Shown here: positions 9,015-17,158 of the stretch, piece by piece | Layout of the letters: each line of letters starts with the position of its first letter | How positions within the stretch are numbered: position 1 is the first letter of the stretch | Source: Glycomyces paridis | GTDB taxonomy: Bacteria; Actinomycetota; Actinomycetes; Mycobacteriales; Micromonosporaceae | DNA length: 64,000 nt | Direction of reading: 5' to 3' | Assembly: GCF_004912155.1 (NCBI RefSeq) | Contig: NZ_STGX01000013.1 | Span: 116,651 to 180,650, forward strand | The notes under the pieces: generated by a model | The model's input: the letters and a program-made list of their open reading frames with translations, nothing else | Told to the model about the DNA's origin: nothing | Databases searched by the model: none | Translations under genes and position numbers: made by a program

Positions 9015-9020
9015 AAGCTA
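9015..9020 (-). promoter_or_regulatory. -10 element, leaderless promoter of Imm51-like gene
   Basis: TAGCTT on the minus strand, 6 nt before the ATG at 9008; no ribosome binding site in between. Confidence 0.55.
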
Positions 9021-9316
9021 GCACCGGCCTGCGACACCCGTTTCCGCTGAACCGGTACAGCTCTCCGGCGCGACCTTTACGAGGTGTGTGAAAGCGACAT
9101 AGTGCGGCAGAACGGATCGAATGGATTGGGGTGCGGGCATTGGAATCAGGTCTGCATCGCAAATTCCATAATGGATTTCATCGACATGCTCGGAAGCCTT
9201 CTGTCTCGTTAGAATGTTGCGGCGGTGCAGGTGTCGGGTTTACGACAATCACCGTTCTCGATGTGTGGATTCCGCCGAAATGCGACCCGCGCTGTCACTG
9301 TGCAGCGGCGCCTCGC

Positions 9317-9322
9317 TACCGT
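9317..9322 (+). promoter_or_regulatory. -10 element, leaderless promoter
   Basis: TACCGT, exactly 6 nt before the ATG at 9329. Confidence 0.55.
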
Positions 9323-9328
9323 GATGCG

Positions 9329-9985
9329 ATGGCGAACCAGGCGGGGCAAAGACGCCCAGACAGGAAAGACCGCAGCAAGAACGGGGCAATCGCCTCCGGC
9401 ACCGCACTGGCCGCGTTCGTCGCCCTCGGGGCGGTGGCGTGGCAATTCGAGTTCTTCGGGCTGGCCGACGACGAACCGGAATGGGAGATCGTCTACACCG
9501 ACAAGCCGCTGACTCTCGGCGCCACCGGTCCAATGACCGGCGACAGTGAGATGCAGTGCTGGTGGGAGTCGATCGAACTCGACGACCCCGCGGGCGAGAT
9601 CGCCCTCGAACCGTCCATCGAGGGCGATCCGTCCAGTGACGACGAGACCGATCTCGCATGGTGGAACTGCTACGACGGCTCATTGGAGGCGGTCCAAGTC
9701 GGACTGCTCGCAGGAAAGGAGTCCGAAGGCGTCTGGGTGCAGGGGACCGGCCTGTTCTCGCACCAGGACTGCACGAAGAAGCTCGACGAGGCCGAGGACG
9801 AACGGGTCCTTGAAGCCGACGTGTCCAAATTGGAAGAAGACGGTGTCAAGATCGGTTCCGCCGCATGCGTGCGCACCACCGACGGCGCCCTGGCCCGACT
9901 GATCCTGACCGGCATCGCCGCAGGCGACGACGAGGGCGAGCAGCAGTTCTCGTTCGACGTCACCCTGTGGGGACGCACCGACTGA
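9329..9985 (+). CDS. hypothetical single-pass membrane protein
   Basis: 218 aa. A basic N-terminus is followed by one hydrophobic helix (about residues 23-44), then an acidic extracytoplasmic domain with four or more cysteines (MQCWWES, WWNCYDG, QDCTKK, AACVRT), probably disulfide-bonded outside the cell. The start at 9329 was chosen because the TACCGT -10 element lies 6 nt upstream; the longer frame from 9131 covers AT-rich non-coding DNA. No family recognised. A hairpin terminator follows. Confidence 0.7.
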   Translation: MANQAGQRRPDRKDRSKNGAIASGTALAAFVALGAVAWQFEFFGLADDEPEWEIVYTDKPLTLGATGPMTGDSEMQCWWESIELDDPAGEIALEPSIEGDPSSDDETDLAWWNCYDGSLEAVQVGLLAGKESEGVWVQGTGLFSHQDCTKKLDEAEDERVLEADVSKLEEDGVKIGSAACVRTTDGALARLILTGIAAGDDEGEQQFSFDVTLWGRTD

Positions 9986-10003
9986 CCCGCCCCCCGACCG
10001 CCC

Positions 10004-10035
10004 GACGCGCCGTCCGAGTGCAAGGACGGCGCGTC
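10004..10035 (+). terminator. hairpin terminator
   Basis: Perfect 12-bp stem GACGCGCCGTCC/GGACGGCGCGTC with an 8-nt loop, 18 bp after the stop of the preceding gene. Confidence 0.75.
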
Positions 10036-10092
10036 GCTTGCCTCCCGGGGCCGAACTGCGGGCGAATCGGCGCGCATGTCGGTCCGTGTCTC

Positions 10093-10098
10093 TACCGT
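10093..10098 (+). promoter_or_regulatory. -10 element, leaderless promoter
   Basis: TACCGT, exactly 6 nt before the ATG at 10105. Same hexamer and spacing as for the gene at 9329. Confidence 0.6.
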
Positions 10099-10104
10099 GG
10101 TGCC

Positions 10105-10686
10105 ATGGATGAAGCATTCTGGTGGGAGCCGCCCGCCGCCGGCACTGAGACCGAGCACCTGCTCGGCTCGCTCGACCGTCTCCGCGCGACCTTCCGCTGG
10201 AAGGCCGACGACCTCGACGCGGCGGGCCTGACCGCGCGCACCGGGGCATCCGAGCTCACGCTCGGCGGCCTGCTCAAGCACCTCGCCGCCTGCGAGGACT
10301 TCATGTTCACCGCCAAGATGAGCGGTGTGCTGCCCGGCGAGCCGTGGGACTCCCTCGGCTGGGACCCGTTCGGGGACTGGGCGTTCACCTTCGACACCAC
10401 CGGGCACACCCCCGAGGAGCTGTACGCGCTGTGGGACGGCGCGGTCGAGCGCAGCCGCGCCCGGGTCGGGGCGGTCCTCGCCGAGGGCGGGCTCGACCAG
10501 AGCGTGCACCTCGCGTTCCCCGACGGGCGGCACCTGAACCTGCGGCGGCTGCTGTTCGACCTCGTGGAGGAGTACGGGCGCCACACCGGCCACGCGGACC
10601 TCCTGCGGGAGGCCGTCGACGGCCGCGTCGGCGAGGACCCGCCCGCGGGCTGGCGGCCCGTCTCCGGGGCGGCCGAACGGGACTGA
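10105..10686 (+). CDS. DinB-like DUF664 family protein
   Basis: 193 aa, soluble four-helix-bundle type. It begins with a WWEPPAAGTETEHLL segment and has the metal-site histidines of the DinB/DUF664 fold: HLAACEDF near residue 56 and EEYGRHTGHADLLRE near 158-170. These are related to mycothiol-dependent and maleylpyruvate isomerase-like enzymes and often act in thiol-dependent detoxification. The actual reaction is unknown. Monocistronic, with a leaderless-type promoter. Confidence 0.75.
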   Translation: MDEAFWWEPPAAGTETEHLLGSLDRLRATFRWKADDLDAAGLTARTGASELTLGGLLKHLAACEDFMFTAKMSGVLPGEPWDSLGWDPFGDWAFTFDTTGHTPEELYALWDGAVERSRARVGAVLAEGGLDQSVHLAFPDGRHLNLRRLLFDLVEEYGRHTGHADLLREAVDGRVGEDPPAGWRPVSGAAERD

Positions 10687-11110
10687 GGGCGCAGGTCCGC
10701 GATGTTACCGAAGAATGCGTTGGGGCCCTTGGCTTTGCGCTTGCCGAGTGGCTTTGACGGTCAACAGTCCTCACTGATTTCGATCCTGCACTTCGGAACG
10801 AGACCGAATTGATCATTTTCTATCGGAGGGAGGTAGCGTCGCAGCTCAGGTGCATTGTCATGCCCTCTGTCGGGCCCGAAGCGTCACCGCTCGATCGCAG
10901 AATCCCGATCCAGGGGTTGCGAAGTCGTCATCGAAGCGGTTAACTGTGCGTACGAGTTCACACTACGCAATAACGTGCAATACCGCAGCAGACCGGGTTT
11001 GACCCATCCGGTAAGGCAGCATGTGGCCATCATAGCGGCCTAAGTCACATATCTCATATCGAAGCTCCTCCGCCCGACGACTGCTGACCCGATGTGAGCT
11101 GCGACAGCGA
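10687..11110. other. 424-bp intergenic region upstream of the GPP34 gene
   Basis: Markedly lower GC than its surroundings, with many stop codons in all frames. No tRNA fold, terminator or repeat could be recognised. It probably carries the promoter of the GPP34-permease-GNAT operon, but no convincing -35/-10 pair was identified. Confidence 0.4.
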
Positions 11111-11887
11111 ATGAACCCACCCCGAACAAACCCGTACGGCATCCCGACGGGCGACGACGACAGCGGTGCCCCCCGACCGCACCGCGAGCCCCAGTACCGG
11201 CAACCCGCCGGCAGAGAGACCCAAGGCGGCCTCGCCTCCGAGTTCGAGCTCTCCGACGAGCTCGTCCTGTGCTGCCTCGACCAGATCAGCTGGCGGCCCA
11301 CCGTCCGCCCCCGCATCATCGGCCTCGGCCTGGCCGCGTGCGTCATCGGGCAGCTCGTCGCCTTCGGCAAAGTGGACCTCGTCGACCGCCGCCTCCACCT
11401 CTCCCACCGGGCCCAGCCGCCGACCGGCGTGCTCATGCTCGAGGTCTGGGAGGCGATCAAGGGCGAGTACGACCCCCAGCCGGCCAAGACCTGGCTGCGC
11501 TACCTCGCCGAACACGGCGCCGGCACCGGCGACCTGTTCCAGCGCGTCGTCGGGCGCATGGCCTCCCGCTCCATCGTCACCGTCGAGCGCCAGGGCGCCC
11601 TGCGCCGCCGCGTCGCCTACACCCCTTCCAACCCCACCGCCGCAGGCTGGCCGTTCGTGCGCCTCCGCCAGCGGCTCAACCGCCTCGACCTCGACCTCCC
11701 CAATGGACGCGACGCGTTCATGCTCGGGCTGCTGTCGCGCATGGGTCTCGGCGACCGCTTCGTCGATGCCGCCCAGGGGCGCTCGCGCCTGGACGCGGTG
11801 GTCAAGGCGCTCGATCCCCCGGTACTGGAGATCCTCGACCACCTCGACGTGCTCGTCGCCGAAGCCGCCATGACACAGCGGACCTGA
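11111..11887 (+). CDS. GPP34 (Golgi phosphoprotein 3) family protein
   Basis: 258 aa. After a disordered Pro/Arg-rich N-terminus (~40 residues), the helical GPP34 domain starts at LSDELVLCCLDQ. It includes RIIGLGLAACVIGQL and FGKVDL. The eukaryotic relative binds phosphatidylinositol-4-phosphate; actinobacterial members are soluble and mostly uncharacterised, and several sit in secondary-metabolite clusters. Here it is 38 bp upstream of an APC permease and probably co-transcribed. The first residues are uncertain since no good ribosome binding site precedes 11111. Confidence 0.78.
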   Translation: MNPPRTNPYGIPTGDDDSGAPRPHREPQYRQPAGRETQGGLASEFELSDELVLCCLDQISWRPTVRPRIIGLGLAACVIGQLVAFGKVDLVDRRLHLSHRAQPPTGVLMLEVWEAIKGEYDPQPAKTWLRYLAEHGAGTGDLFQRVVGRMASRSIVTVERQGALRRRVAYTPSNPTAAGWPFVRLRQRLNRLDLDLPNGRDAFMLGLLSRMGLGDRFVDAAQGRSRLDAVVKALDPPVLEILDHLDVLVAEAAMTQRT

Positions 11888-11925
11888 ATCCCACCCGAAA
11901 TCCCTATCGAAGAAAGAGAACCCCT

Positions 11926-13419
11926 GTGTCGATCACCGAACGACCACGCGTCGGCTCCATCGCCGACCAGCTGGCGGCCAACCGCCTGGGAGTCATGGGC
12001 CTCCTGCACTTCGCGCTCACGGCGGCCACCCCCCTGACCGTCGTCGCCGCCGTCACCGTCACCGGCTGGGCCCTCTCGGGCCAGATAGGCATCCCCGTCG
12101 CCTTCGCCGCCATCGGCGCCGTCCTCATCCTGTTCTCCGTCGGCTACACCACGATGGCCCGCCACATCTCCAACGCGGGCGCCTTCTACGCCTTCGCCGC
12201 CCGCGGCGTCTCGCCGGTGGTCGGCGTCAGCGCCGCACTCGTCGCGCTCGTCGCCTACGCCGCACTGTCGCTGGGCCTGTACGGCCTCGTCGGCGCCTCC
12301 GCGGTCCCGCTCATCGAGACCTGGACCGGCTGGGCCGCACCGTGGTGGGTCCCGGCCCTCGGCATGTGGCTCCTCGTGTCCATCCTGGGCACCAGGGCCG
12401 TCGACCTCAACAGCAAGTTCCTCGCCGTGCTGCTGAGCGTCGAGATGGCGCTCATCATCGTCTTCTCCGTCTCCAACCTCGGGCACCCGCTCGACGGCAC
12501 CTACAGCCTCGACGCGCTCGACCCGAGCCTCCTCGTCACCTCCGCCTCCGGCGCCGTGCTCGTGCTCGGGTTCCTCGGCATGGTCGGCGTCGAGATGCCC
12601 ACGGTGTACTCCGAGGAGAGCAAGAACCCCCGGCGCACCGTGCGCATCGCGACGGTCCTCGCCATCGTCATCCTCGCGGTGCTCTACACCGTCGCCTCCT
12701 GGTCGATGACCGTCGCCGTCGGACCCGACGCGATCGTCGCCGCCGCGGCCGAACAGGGCCCCGGCGTCTTCTTCGGCCTCATCGCCGAGCAGATGGGCAC
12801 CCCGCTGGCGACCGCCGCCGAAGTGCTGCTGGTGACCAGCGTCGTGGCCGCCGCGATCTCCTTCCACAACACCGTGTCGCGCTACGCGTTCGCACTCGGA
12901 CGCGAGCACGTCCTGCCGCCCGCGCTCGGGCGCACCTCGCCCGCGACCGGCGCGCCGTTCAACGCCTCCCTCATCCAGTCGGGCATCGCGCTCCTCGTCC
13001 TCGCCGTCTACGCGATCGCCGGACTCGACCCGATGGTCGACCTGTTCTTCCTCCTCGGCACCGCCGGCGGCGTCGGCATCCTCATGCTCATCACCGTCGT
13101 CTCGGCGGCGGTCGTGAAGTTCTTCGCCGCCGACCGCCGCGGCGAATCGGCCTGGAGCACCAGGTGGGCGCCCGCGCTGTCGACGCTCCTGCTGCTCGCG
13201 GTCACCGTCATGGCCGTCGTGTCCTTCGCCGACCTCCTCGGCGTCGCACCCGACTCGCCGGTGCCGACCGCCGTCCTCGTCGTGTACGCGGTCGTCGCGG
13301 CGGCGGGCATCGTGTGGGGCCTCGTCCTGCGCTCCAGCCGTCCCGACCTGTACCGGCGCATCGGCGCCGGCCCCCAGGCCGTGGTCGACGAGGAGGCCGA
13401 GGAAGGGGCCCGGTCGTGA
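11926..13419 (+). CDS. APC-superfamily amino acid permease
   Basis: 497 aa from GTG 11926, about twelve membrane helices. The N-terminal segment GVMGLLHFALTAATPLTVV and the SNAGAFYAFAARG segment (helix 2-3 region) are typical of the APC family of amino acid/polyamine transporters. The substrate cannot be read from the sequence. It follows the GPP34 gene closely and overlaps the next GNAT gene by GTGA, so the three form one operon. Confidence 0.88.
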   Translation: MSITERPRVGSIADQLAANRLGVMGLLHFALTAATPLTVVAAVTVTGWALSGQIGIPVAFAAIGAVLILFSVGYTTMARHISNAGAFYAFAARGVSPVVGVSAALVALVAYAALSLGLYGLVGASAVPLIETWTGWAAPWWVPALGMWLLVSILGTRAVDLNSKFLAVLLSVEMALIIVFSVSNLGHPLDGTYSLDALDPSLLVTSASGAVLVLGFLGMVGVEMPTVYSEESKNPRRTVRIATVLAIVILAVLYTVASWSMTVAVGPDAIVAAAAEQGPGVFFGLIAEQMGTPLATAAEVLLVTSVVAAAISFHNTVSRYAFALGREHVLPPALGRTSPATGAPFNASLIQSGIALLVLAVYAIAGLDPMVDLFFLLGTAGGVGILMLITVVSAAVVKFFAADRRGESAWSTRWAPALSTLLLLAVTVMAVVSFADLLGVAPDSPVPTAVLVVYAVVAAAGIVWGLVLRSSRPDLYRRIGAGPQAVVDEEAEEGARS

Positions 13420-14216
13420 ACGGGGTGATCCTGGAGACCGACCACGCCGGGCCGAGCGGCCCGGTGGCCGCGCGGATCGCCGACGCGTTCAAGGACCTCG
13501 CCGTCGCCGAATGGCTCATCCCCGACGACCGGGACGAGCGCAGGCGCGTCCTCGCCGGCCAGTTCGAGATGCTCGTAGGCCCCGCCCTGGACGGCCACGG
13601 ACACGTCGACGCCGCCGTCGACCTCTCCGGAAACCTCGTGGGCGTAGCGGTCTGGCTCGACTTCAACGGAGGCCACTTCCCGTCGCCCTCGTTCTACGAC
13701 GAGCGGCTCGCCGAGCTGTGCGGCGAACGCCTGCCGCACTTCAAGGCCCTCGACGAGGCCTTCGAGCGCCACCACCCCGACCCCGCCGAGCGCCCCCACC
13801 TGCACCTGGCGTTCTGCGCGGTCGACCCCGACCGCCAGACCCGCGGGATCGGCACCCGGCTGCTCCAGCAGGGGGTCGACCGCCTCGACAAACTCGGCGC
13901 CGCCGGGTACCTGGAGGCGGCGAACGAGGAGCTGACGGCGTGGTACGCCCAGTACGGCTTCGAACGCCGCGACCCGCTCCAGCTCCCTGACGGGCCGCAG
14001 ATGTATCCGATGTGGAGGGCCAAGCGGTTACGCCGCACCGCTGACGAACACCTTCGGCGGGCGCCGCCAGGCGCCCGCCGAAGGCGTTCCCACGCAGCAG
14101 CACCGCCGGATCCGCAAAGCGGTCACCGCGGCGATCCGCCGACGGACTGCGCGAACCCGAGCCCCTCGAGGAGCCGCCTCCAGCCGTCCCGCACGCGATC
14201 GCCGGGACTCAGGTAG
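13416..14216 (+). CDS. GNAT acetyltransferase with readthrough C-terminal extension
   Basis: 266 aa. The GNAT core (residues 1 to ~205) ends in YAQYGFERRD and MYPMWRAK, a normal end for the family, with the acetyl-CoA motif QTRGIGTRLL near 145. The frame then continues ~61 residues of Arg/Pro-rich sequence through a perfect 15-bp hairpin (14051-14084) and overlaps the convergent gene by 94 bp. A TGA lies out of frame at 14042, so a small indel may have removed the original stop. The start is GTG, coupled to the permease stop. Confidence 0.78.
   Translation: MNGVILETDHAGPSGPVAARIADAFKDLAVAEWLIPDDRDERRRVLAGQFEMLVGPALDGHGHVDAAVDLSGNLVGVAVWLDFNGGHFPSPSFYDERLAELCGERLPHFKALDEAFERHHPDPAERPHLHLAFCAVDPDRQTRGIGTRLLQQGVDRLDKLGAAGYLEAANEELTAWYAQYGFERRDPLQLPDGPQMYPMWRAKRLRRTADEHLRRAPPGARRRRSHAAAPPDPQSGHRGDPPTDCANPSPSRSRLQPSRTRSPGLR
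14051..14084. terminator. hairpin inside the GNAT reading frame
   Basis: Perfect 15-bp stem CCTTCGGCGGGCGCC/GGCGCCCGCCGAAGG with a GCCA loop. It is placed where a terminator between the convergent GNAT and SUKH-like genes would be expected, but it is currently within the extended GNAT frame. No T-run. Confidence 0.7.
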
Positions 14217-14683
14217 CCGCCGGCGGCCTCGATGAGCGCCGCATACTCCGCACCGAACAAGAAGCGGTCGGCGAAGGCGACCGGATCGGCGGCCAACGGC
14301 GTCGTCCTGAGCGGTTCGAAGGCCTCCAACGCGGCCATGTACCGATCCTCCCGCAGCAGGTGAACCGTCCCGTCGGCCTCGTCCACGCACAGGACCGCGC
14401 CACGGAGCACACCGCCGAACTCGAGCTTTCCCGGAGCAGGGTCGAACAGGTCGCCGTCCGCGGTCCGGCCCGCGAGGGCCACGGACACGGTGGCCGCCGA
14501 ACCGATCACCAGTTGATCGGCCGACAAGCCGTCGAACAGCCCGTAAAGGCCCCGGAGCGAGACGGGCAGCGACGCGGCCGACTCCGGCGCGACCGGCGCG
14601 CCCAACCGGTACGGGACCTCGCCCGCGGGCAGTTCGGCGATCCGGTCCCGGACGCACGCGATCTTCGCTTCAAGCTCCGCCAT
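14123..14683 (-). CDS. SUKH/SMI1-KNR4-like protein
   Basis: 186 aa from ATG 14683; a GTG at 14698 with AGGGA upstream is an alternative. The LPVSLRGLYGLFDGL segment near residue 42 and the later acidic blocks resemble the SUKH (SMI1/KNR4) fold, widely used as immunity proteins. No toxin gene is adjacent. The longer frame reaching 14899 would cover the divergent phosphodiesterase promoter and was not accepted. Its 3' end overlaps the extended GNAT gene. Family call is moderate. Confidence 0.55.
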   Translation of the reverse strand: MAELEAKIACVRDRIAELPAGEVPYRLGAPVAPESAASLPVSLRGLYGLFDGLSADQLVIGSAATVSVALAGRTADGDLFDPAPGKLEFGGVLRGAVLCVDEADGTVHLLREDRYMAALEAFEPLRTTPLAADPVAFADRFLFGAEYAALIEAAGGYLSPGDRVRDGWRRLLEGLGFAQSVGGSPR

Positions 14684-14778
14684 GGCCCCATCGTCCACGA
14701 GCGCTTCGAAATCCCTGAGCCGGCCCGCGTCCCCTCCCGACCGCGAGGATCGAGCCGCCCGCGCTGGACGGTGCGGCA

Positions 14779-14784
14779 TAGACT
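14779..14784 (+). promoter_or_regulatory. -10 element
   Basis: TAGACT, 8 nt before the ATG at 14793, giving an mRNA with almost no leader. Confidence 0.5.
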
Positions 14785-14792
14785 CCCGCGGC

Positions 14793-15818
14793 ATGAGCGA
14801 AGTCATCGAAGCAGCGCCGGAGCCCGAGACGGTCGAGGCGCCGCCGAGGCGCCCCTGGTACCGGCGGCGGTGGCTGCGGATCCTCTCGTGGACCGGCACC
14901 GCGGGCGTCCTCGCCTACACCCTGATCCGGCTCTTCGGACTGGAGACCGGGTGGCTCCTGGTCACCACCGTCGCCTTCGTGCCCTACTTCGCGGTCGCGG
15001 CACTCGTCGGCGCGGGAGTGCAGGCGGCCCTTCGCCACTGGGCCGCGGCGGTCGCCACCGGCGCCGCGGTGTGCGCGCTCGCGGTCGTCCTCGCCCCGCG
15101 GGTCCTGCCCGAGGACCAGCCCGCCGCTTCGGGCCCTGAGTTCACCGTCATGTCGGTGAACCTCTACGTCGGCCAGACCGACCTGGGGAAGGTCGTCGAG
15201 CTCGTCGAGGAGCACCGGCCCGACCTCCTCAGCGTCCAGGAGCTCACTCCCGGTGCGGCCGAAGGGCTCGCCGAGCTCGGCCTGGAGGAGCTCATGCCGT
15301 ACAGCGTCCTGGAGCCCGACGAGCTGGCCGTGGGCACCGGCCTGTACTCGACGCATCCGGTCGAGCGCATCGCGGCCGTCGGGCGCAACAGCATCTTCTA
15401 TCAGATCGGGGTCGAGGTCGACCTGGACGGCGAGGCGATGCGGTTCGGCGCCGTGCACACCGCCGCGCCCGCCAGCGCCGAGCGCATCCCGTTGTGGGAG
15501 GAGGACTTCGCGGACATGATGCGCCCGGACGGGGGCGCGCCGTGGGTGCTCGCGGGGGACTTCAACGCGACGCTCGACCACGACAACATGCGCGGCCTGC
15601 TGGACGCGGGCTACGCGGACGCCGCGGAGGTCATGGGCGAGGGGCTGGTGCCGACCTGGCGTCCGACCGAGGGGTACCTGAACGGGCTGGTGAAGATCCC
15701 GGCCGTGACGCTCGACCACGTGCTCGCCGAGGAGGGGATCGAGGTCCTCGACTGGAAGGTGCTCGACAAGAGCGGGTCGGACCACGCGCCGGTCGTGGCG
15801 CGGCTGCGGCTTCCCTGA
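14793..15818 (+). CDS. membrane-anchored endonuclease/exonuclease/phosphatase family protein
   Basis: 341 aa. The cytoplasmic N-terminus (WYRRRWLR) is followed by three hydrophobic helices (about residues 36-105), then an EEP-fold domain with MSVNLYVG near 125, QELTPGA, a HTAAPAS segment, LAGDFNATL (catalytic Asp/Asn) and SDHAPVVARL at the C-terminus. This layout matches actinobacterial membrane EEP proteins that hydrolyse phosphodiesters outside the membrane. The exact substrate is unknown. Monocistronic. Confidence 0.87.
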   Translation: MSEVIEAAPEPETVEAPPRRPWYRRRWLRILSWTGTAGVLAYTLIRLFGLETGWLLVTTVAFVPYFAVAALVGAGVQAALRHWAAAVATGAAVCALAVVLAPRVLPEDQPAASGPEFTVMSVNLYVGQTDLGKVVELVEEHRPDLLSVQELTPGAAEGLAELGLEELMPYSVLEPDELAVGTGLYSTHPVERIAAVGRNSIFYQIGVEVDLDGEAMRFGAVHTAAPASAERIPLWEEDFADMMRPDGGAPWVLAGDFNATLDHDNMRGLLDAGYADAAEVMGEGLVPTWRPTEGYLNGLVKIPAVTLDHVLAEEGIEVLDWKVLDKSGSDHAPVVARLRLP

Positions 15819-15907
15819 AGGGATCTTCAGGCGTTCGATGAATCCTGTCCCACCCCTTCGTCATAGTGGGTGAGAAGCCGAAGTTCCCGTCAGAAAGGTC
15901 CGACCTC

Positions 15908-16474
15908 ATGCGCAAGCTCATCGTCACCGCCTTCGTCTCCGTCGACGGCGTCATGGAGGCCCCCGGCGGCGAGGCCGGGTACCGCAACACCGGATGGACG
16001 TTCAAGGACATCGAGTTCCTCCCGGAGGCCTACGCGCTCAAGACCCGCGAGCAGGACGAGGCCGGCGCGCTGCTGATGGGCCGCGTCTCGTACGAGGCGT
16101 TCGCGCCGGTGTGGCCGGGCATGGTCGAGGAGTTCGCGGGGTACAACGCGATGCCGCGGTACGTCGTGTCGACCACGTTGCGGGAGCAGGACGAGCGGTG
16201 GCCCGCGACGATCCTGCGCTCGATCGACGACGTCGCGGCGCTCAAGGAGACCGAGGGCGATCCGATCATCGTGCACGGCTCGGCGAGGCTCGGTCAGAGC
16301 CTGGCCGACGCGGGACTGGTCGACCGGTACCACCTCACGGTGTTCCCGAAGCTCCTCGGCGCGGGCCGGCGGCTGTTCTCCGGCGCAGACAAGGACGCGA
16401 CGATCCTCTCGCTCGTGGAGAACGAGACGCACGCGAACGGCATCCAGTCGCAGGTCTTCGACGTCGTCCGCTAG
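15908..16474 (+). CDS. dihydrofolate reductase/RibD C-terminal domain protein
   Basis: 188 aa. It begins RKLIVTAFVSVDGVMEAPG and has LLMGRVSYEAF and HGSARLGQSLADAGLVD, the RibD_C signature of actinobacterial dihydrofolate-reductase-like proteins. These bind NADPH, but most lack shown DHFR or RibD activity. The ATG at 15908 has AGAAAGG upstream. A possible -10 (CATAGT) lies near 15862. Single gene followed by a strong hairpin. Confidence 0.87.
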   Translation: MRKLIVTAFVSVDGVMEAPGGEAGYRNTGWTFKDIEFLPEAYALKTREQDEAGALLMGRVSYEAFAPVWPGMVEEFAGYNAMPRYVVSTTLREQDERWPATILRSIDDVAALKETEGDPIIVHGSARLGQSLADAGLVDRYHLTVFPKLLGAGRRLFSGADKDATILSLVENETHANGIQSQVFDVVR

Positions 16475-16483
16475 CGCGGCGGT

Positions 16484-16510
16484 CCTGGGCCGGAACCGTT
16501 CCGGCCCAGG
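16484..16510. terminator. bidirectional hairpin terminator
   Basis: Perfect 12-bp stem CCTGGGCCGGAA/TTCCGGCCCAGG with a 3-nt loop, between the convergent RibD-like and GNAT genes. Confidence 0.8.
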
Positions 16511-16525
16511 GAAGCAGCGTCGGTC

Positions 16526-17071
16526 TCAGCCGAAGGCCTCCACGGCGCGGTCCTTGGGCAGGCTGAGGCGTTCGAGGTCGTAGGAGCGCCCGTCGAGTTC
16601 GAGTTCGGCCCGCTCGCCGTCCTCGACGAAGCCGTAGCGTTCGTAGAAGCGGCGGCCGACGGCGTTCCCGGCCAGTTCCCACACGCGGATGGGGCCGTAC
16701 TCGCGTTCGGCGAGCCAGCGGTGGCCTTCGCGCATGAGCGCGTAGCCCGCGCCGCGTCCCCAGTGGTCGGGGTGGACGTAGATCGCCCACACCTCGGCGG
16801 GGGCGCCGGGGCCGGCCTGCTCCTCGGTGCACTCGCGCCGGTCCCAGCCGACGGTGGCGAAGCCGATCACGTTGGGGCCCTTCTCCGCCACGAGCGTCAA
16901 CTTGTGCCCGCCGCGGTTCGCCAGGCCGCGCACGAACGAGTCGCCGGGCTCTTCGGGCAGTCCGGCCAGGTACTCGTCGGCGACGATGCCGGCGTACGCG
17001 GCACGCCAGGAGGCGTTTTTGGCCTGCACGATCTCATCGGCGTCTGCGGGGCCTCCGGTTCGGATCCTCAT
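16526..17071 (-). CDS. GNAT family N-acetyltransferase
   Basis: 181 aa. Start at 17071 (MRIRTGGPADADEI) rather than the ATG at 17098, since the shorter form begins at the usual GNAT beta-1 strand. It has the acetyl-CoA loop HPDHWGRGAGYALM and the C-terminal GNAVGRRFYERYGF motif. Substrate unknown. It overlaps no neighbour and is transcribed towards the RibD-like gene. Confidence 0.85.
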   Translation of the reverse strand: MRIRTGGPADADEIVQAKNASWRAAYAGIVADEYLAGLPEEPGDSFVRGLANRGGHKLTLVAEKGPNVIGFATVGWDRRECTEEQAGPGAPAEVWAIYVHPDHWGRGAGYALMREGHRWLAEREYGPIRVWELAGNAVGRRFYERYGFVEDGERAELELDGRSYDLERLSLPKDRAVEAFG

Positions 17072-17158
17072 GTCTACCAACCGTGCCCGAAGGTCCACAA
17101 GAAAGCAACCTATCGGGCGGTCGGAATTGCGTCGGCAACCCGTTCGTGCAGAAAACGT

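Larger units (their letters stand above)
9009..9328. other. 320-bp divergent intergenic region
   Basis: Non-coding. It holds leaderless-type -10 elements at both ends (9015-9020 minus, 9317-9322 plus) and a clearly AT-richer middle around 9115-9260. An imperfect palindrome, AAATTCCATAATGGATTT, lies at 9161-9178 and may be a regulator site. No RNA gene recognised. Confidence 0.5.

Noticed and set aside
10687..11110. tRNA or structured RNA gene in the low-GC gap
   Set aside because: No cloverleaf, no conserved T-loop sequence and no strong hairpin could be drawn.
12342..14216. 624-residue frame containing the GNAT domain
   Set aside because: Its first 358 codons are an off-frame reading of the permease gene; the GNAT gene starts at GTG 13416.
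14684..14899. N-terminal extension of the SUKH-like protein
   Set aside because: It would cover the divergent promoter and start of the phosphodiesterase gene and is low-complexity; a start at or near 14683 is more likely.
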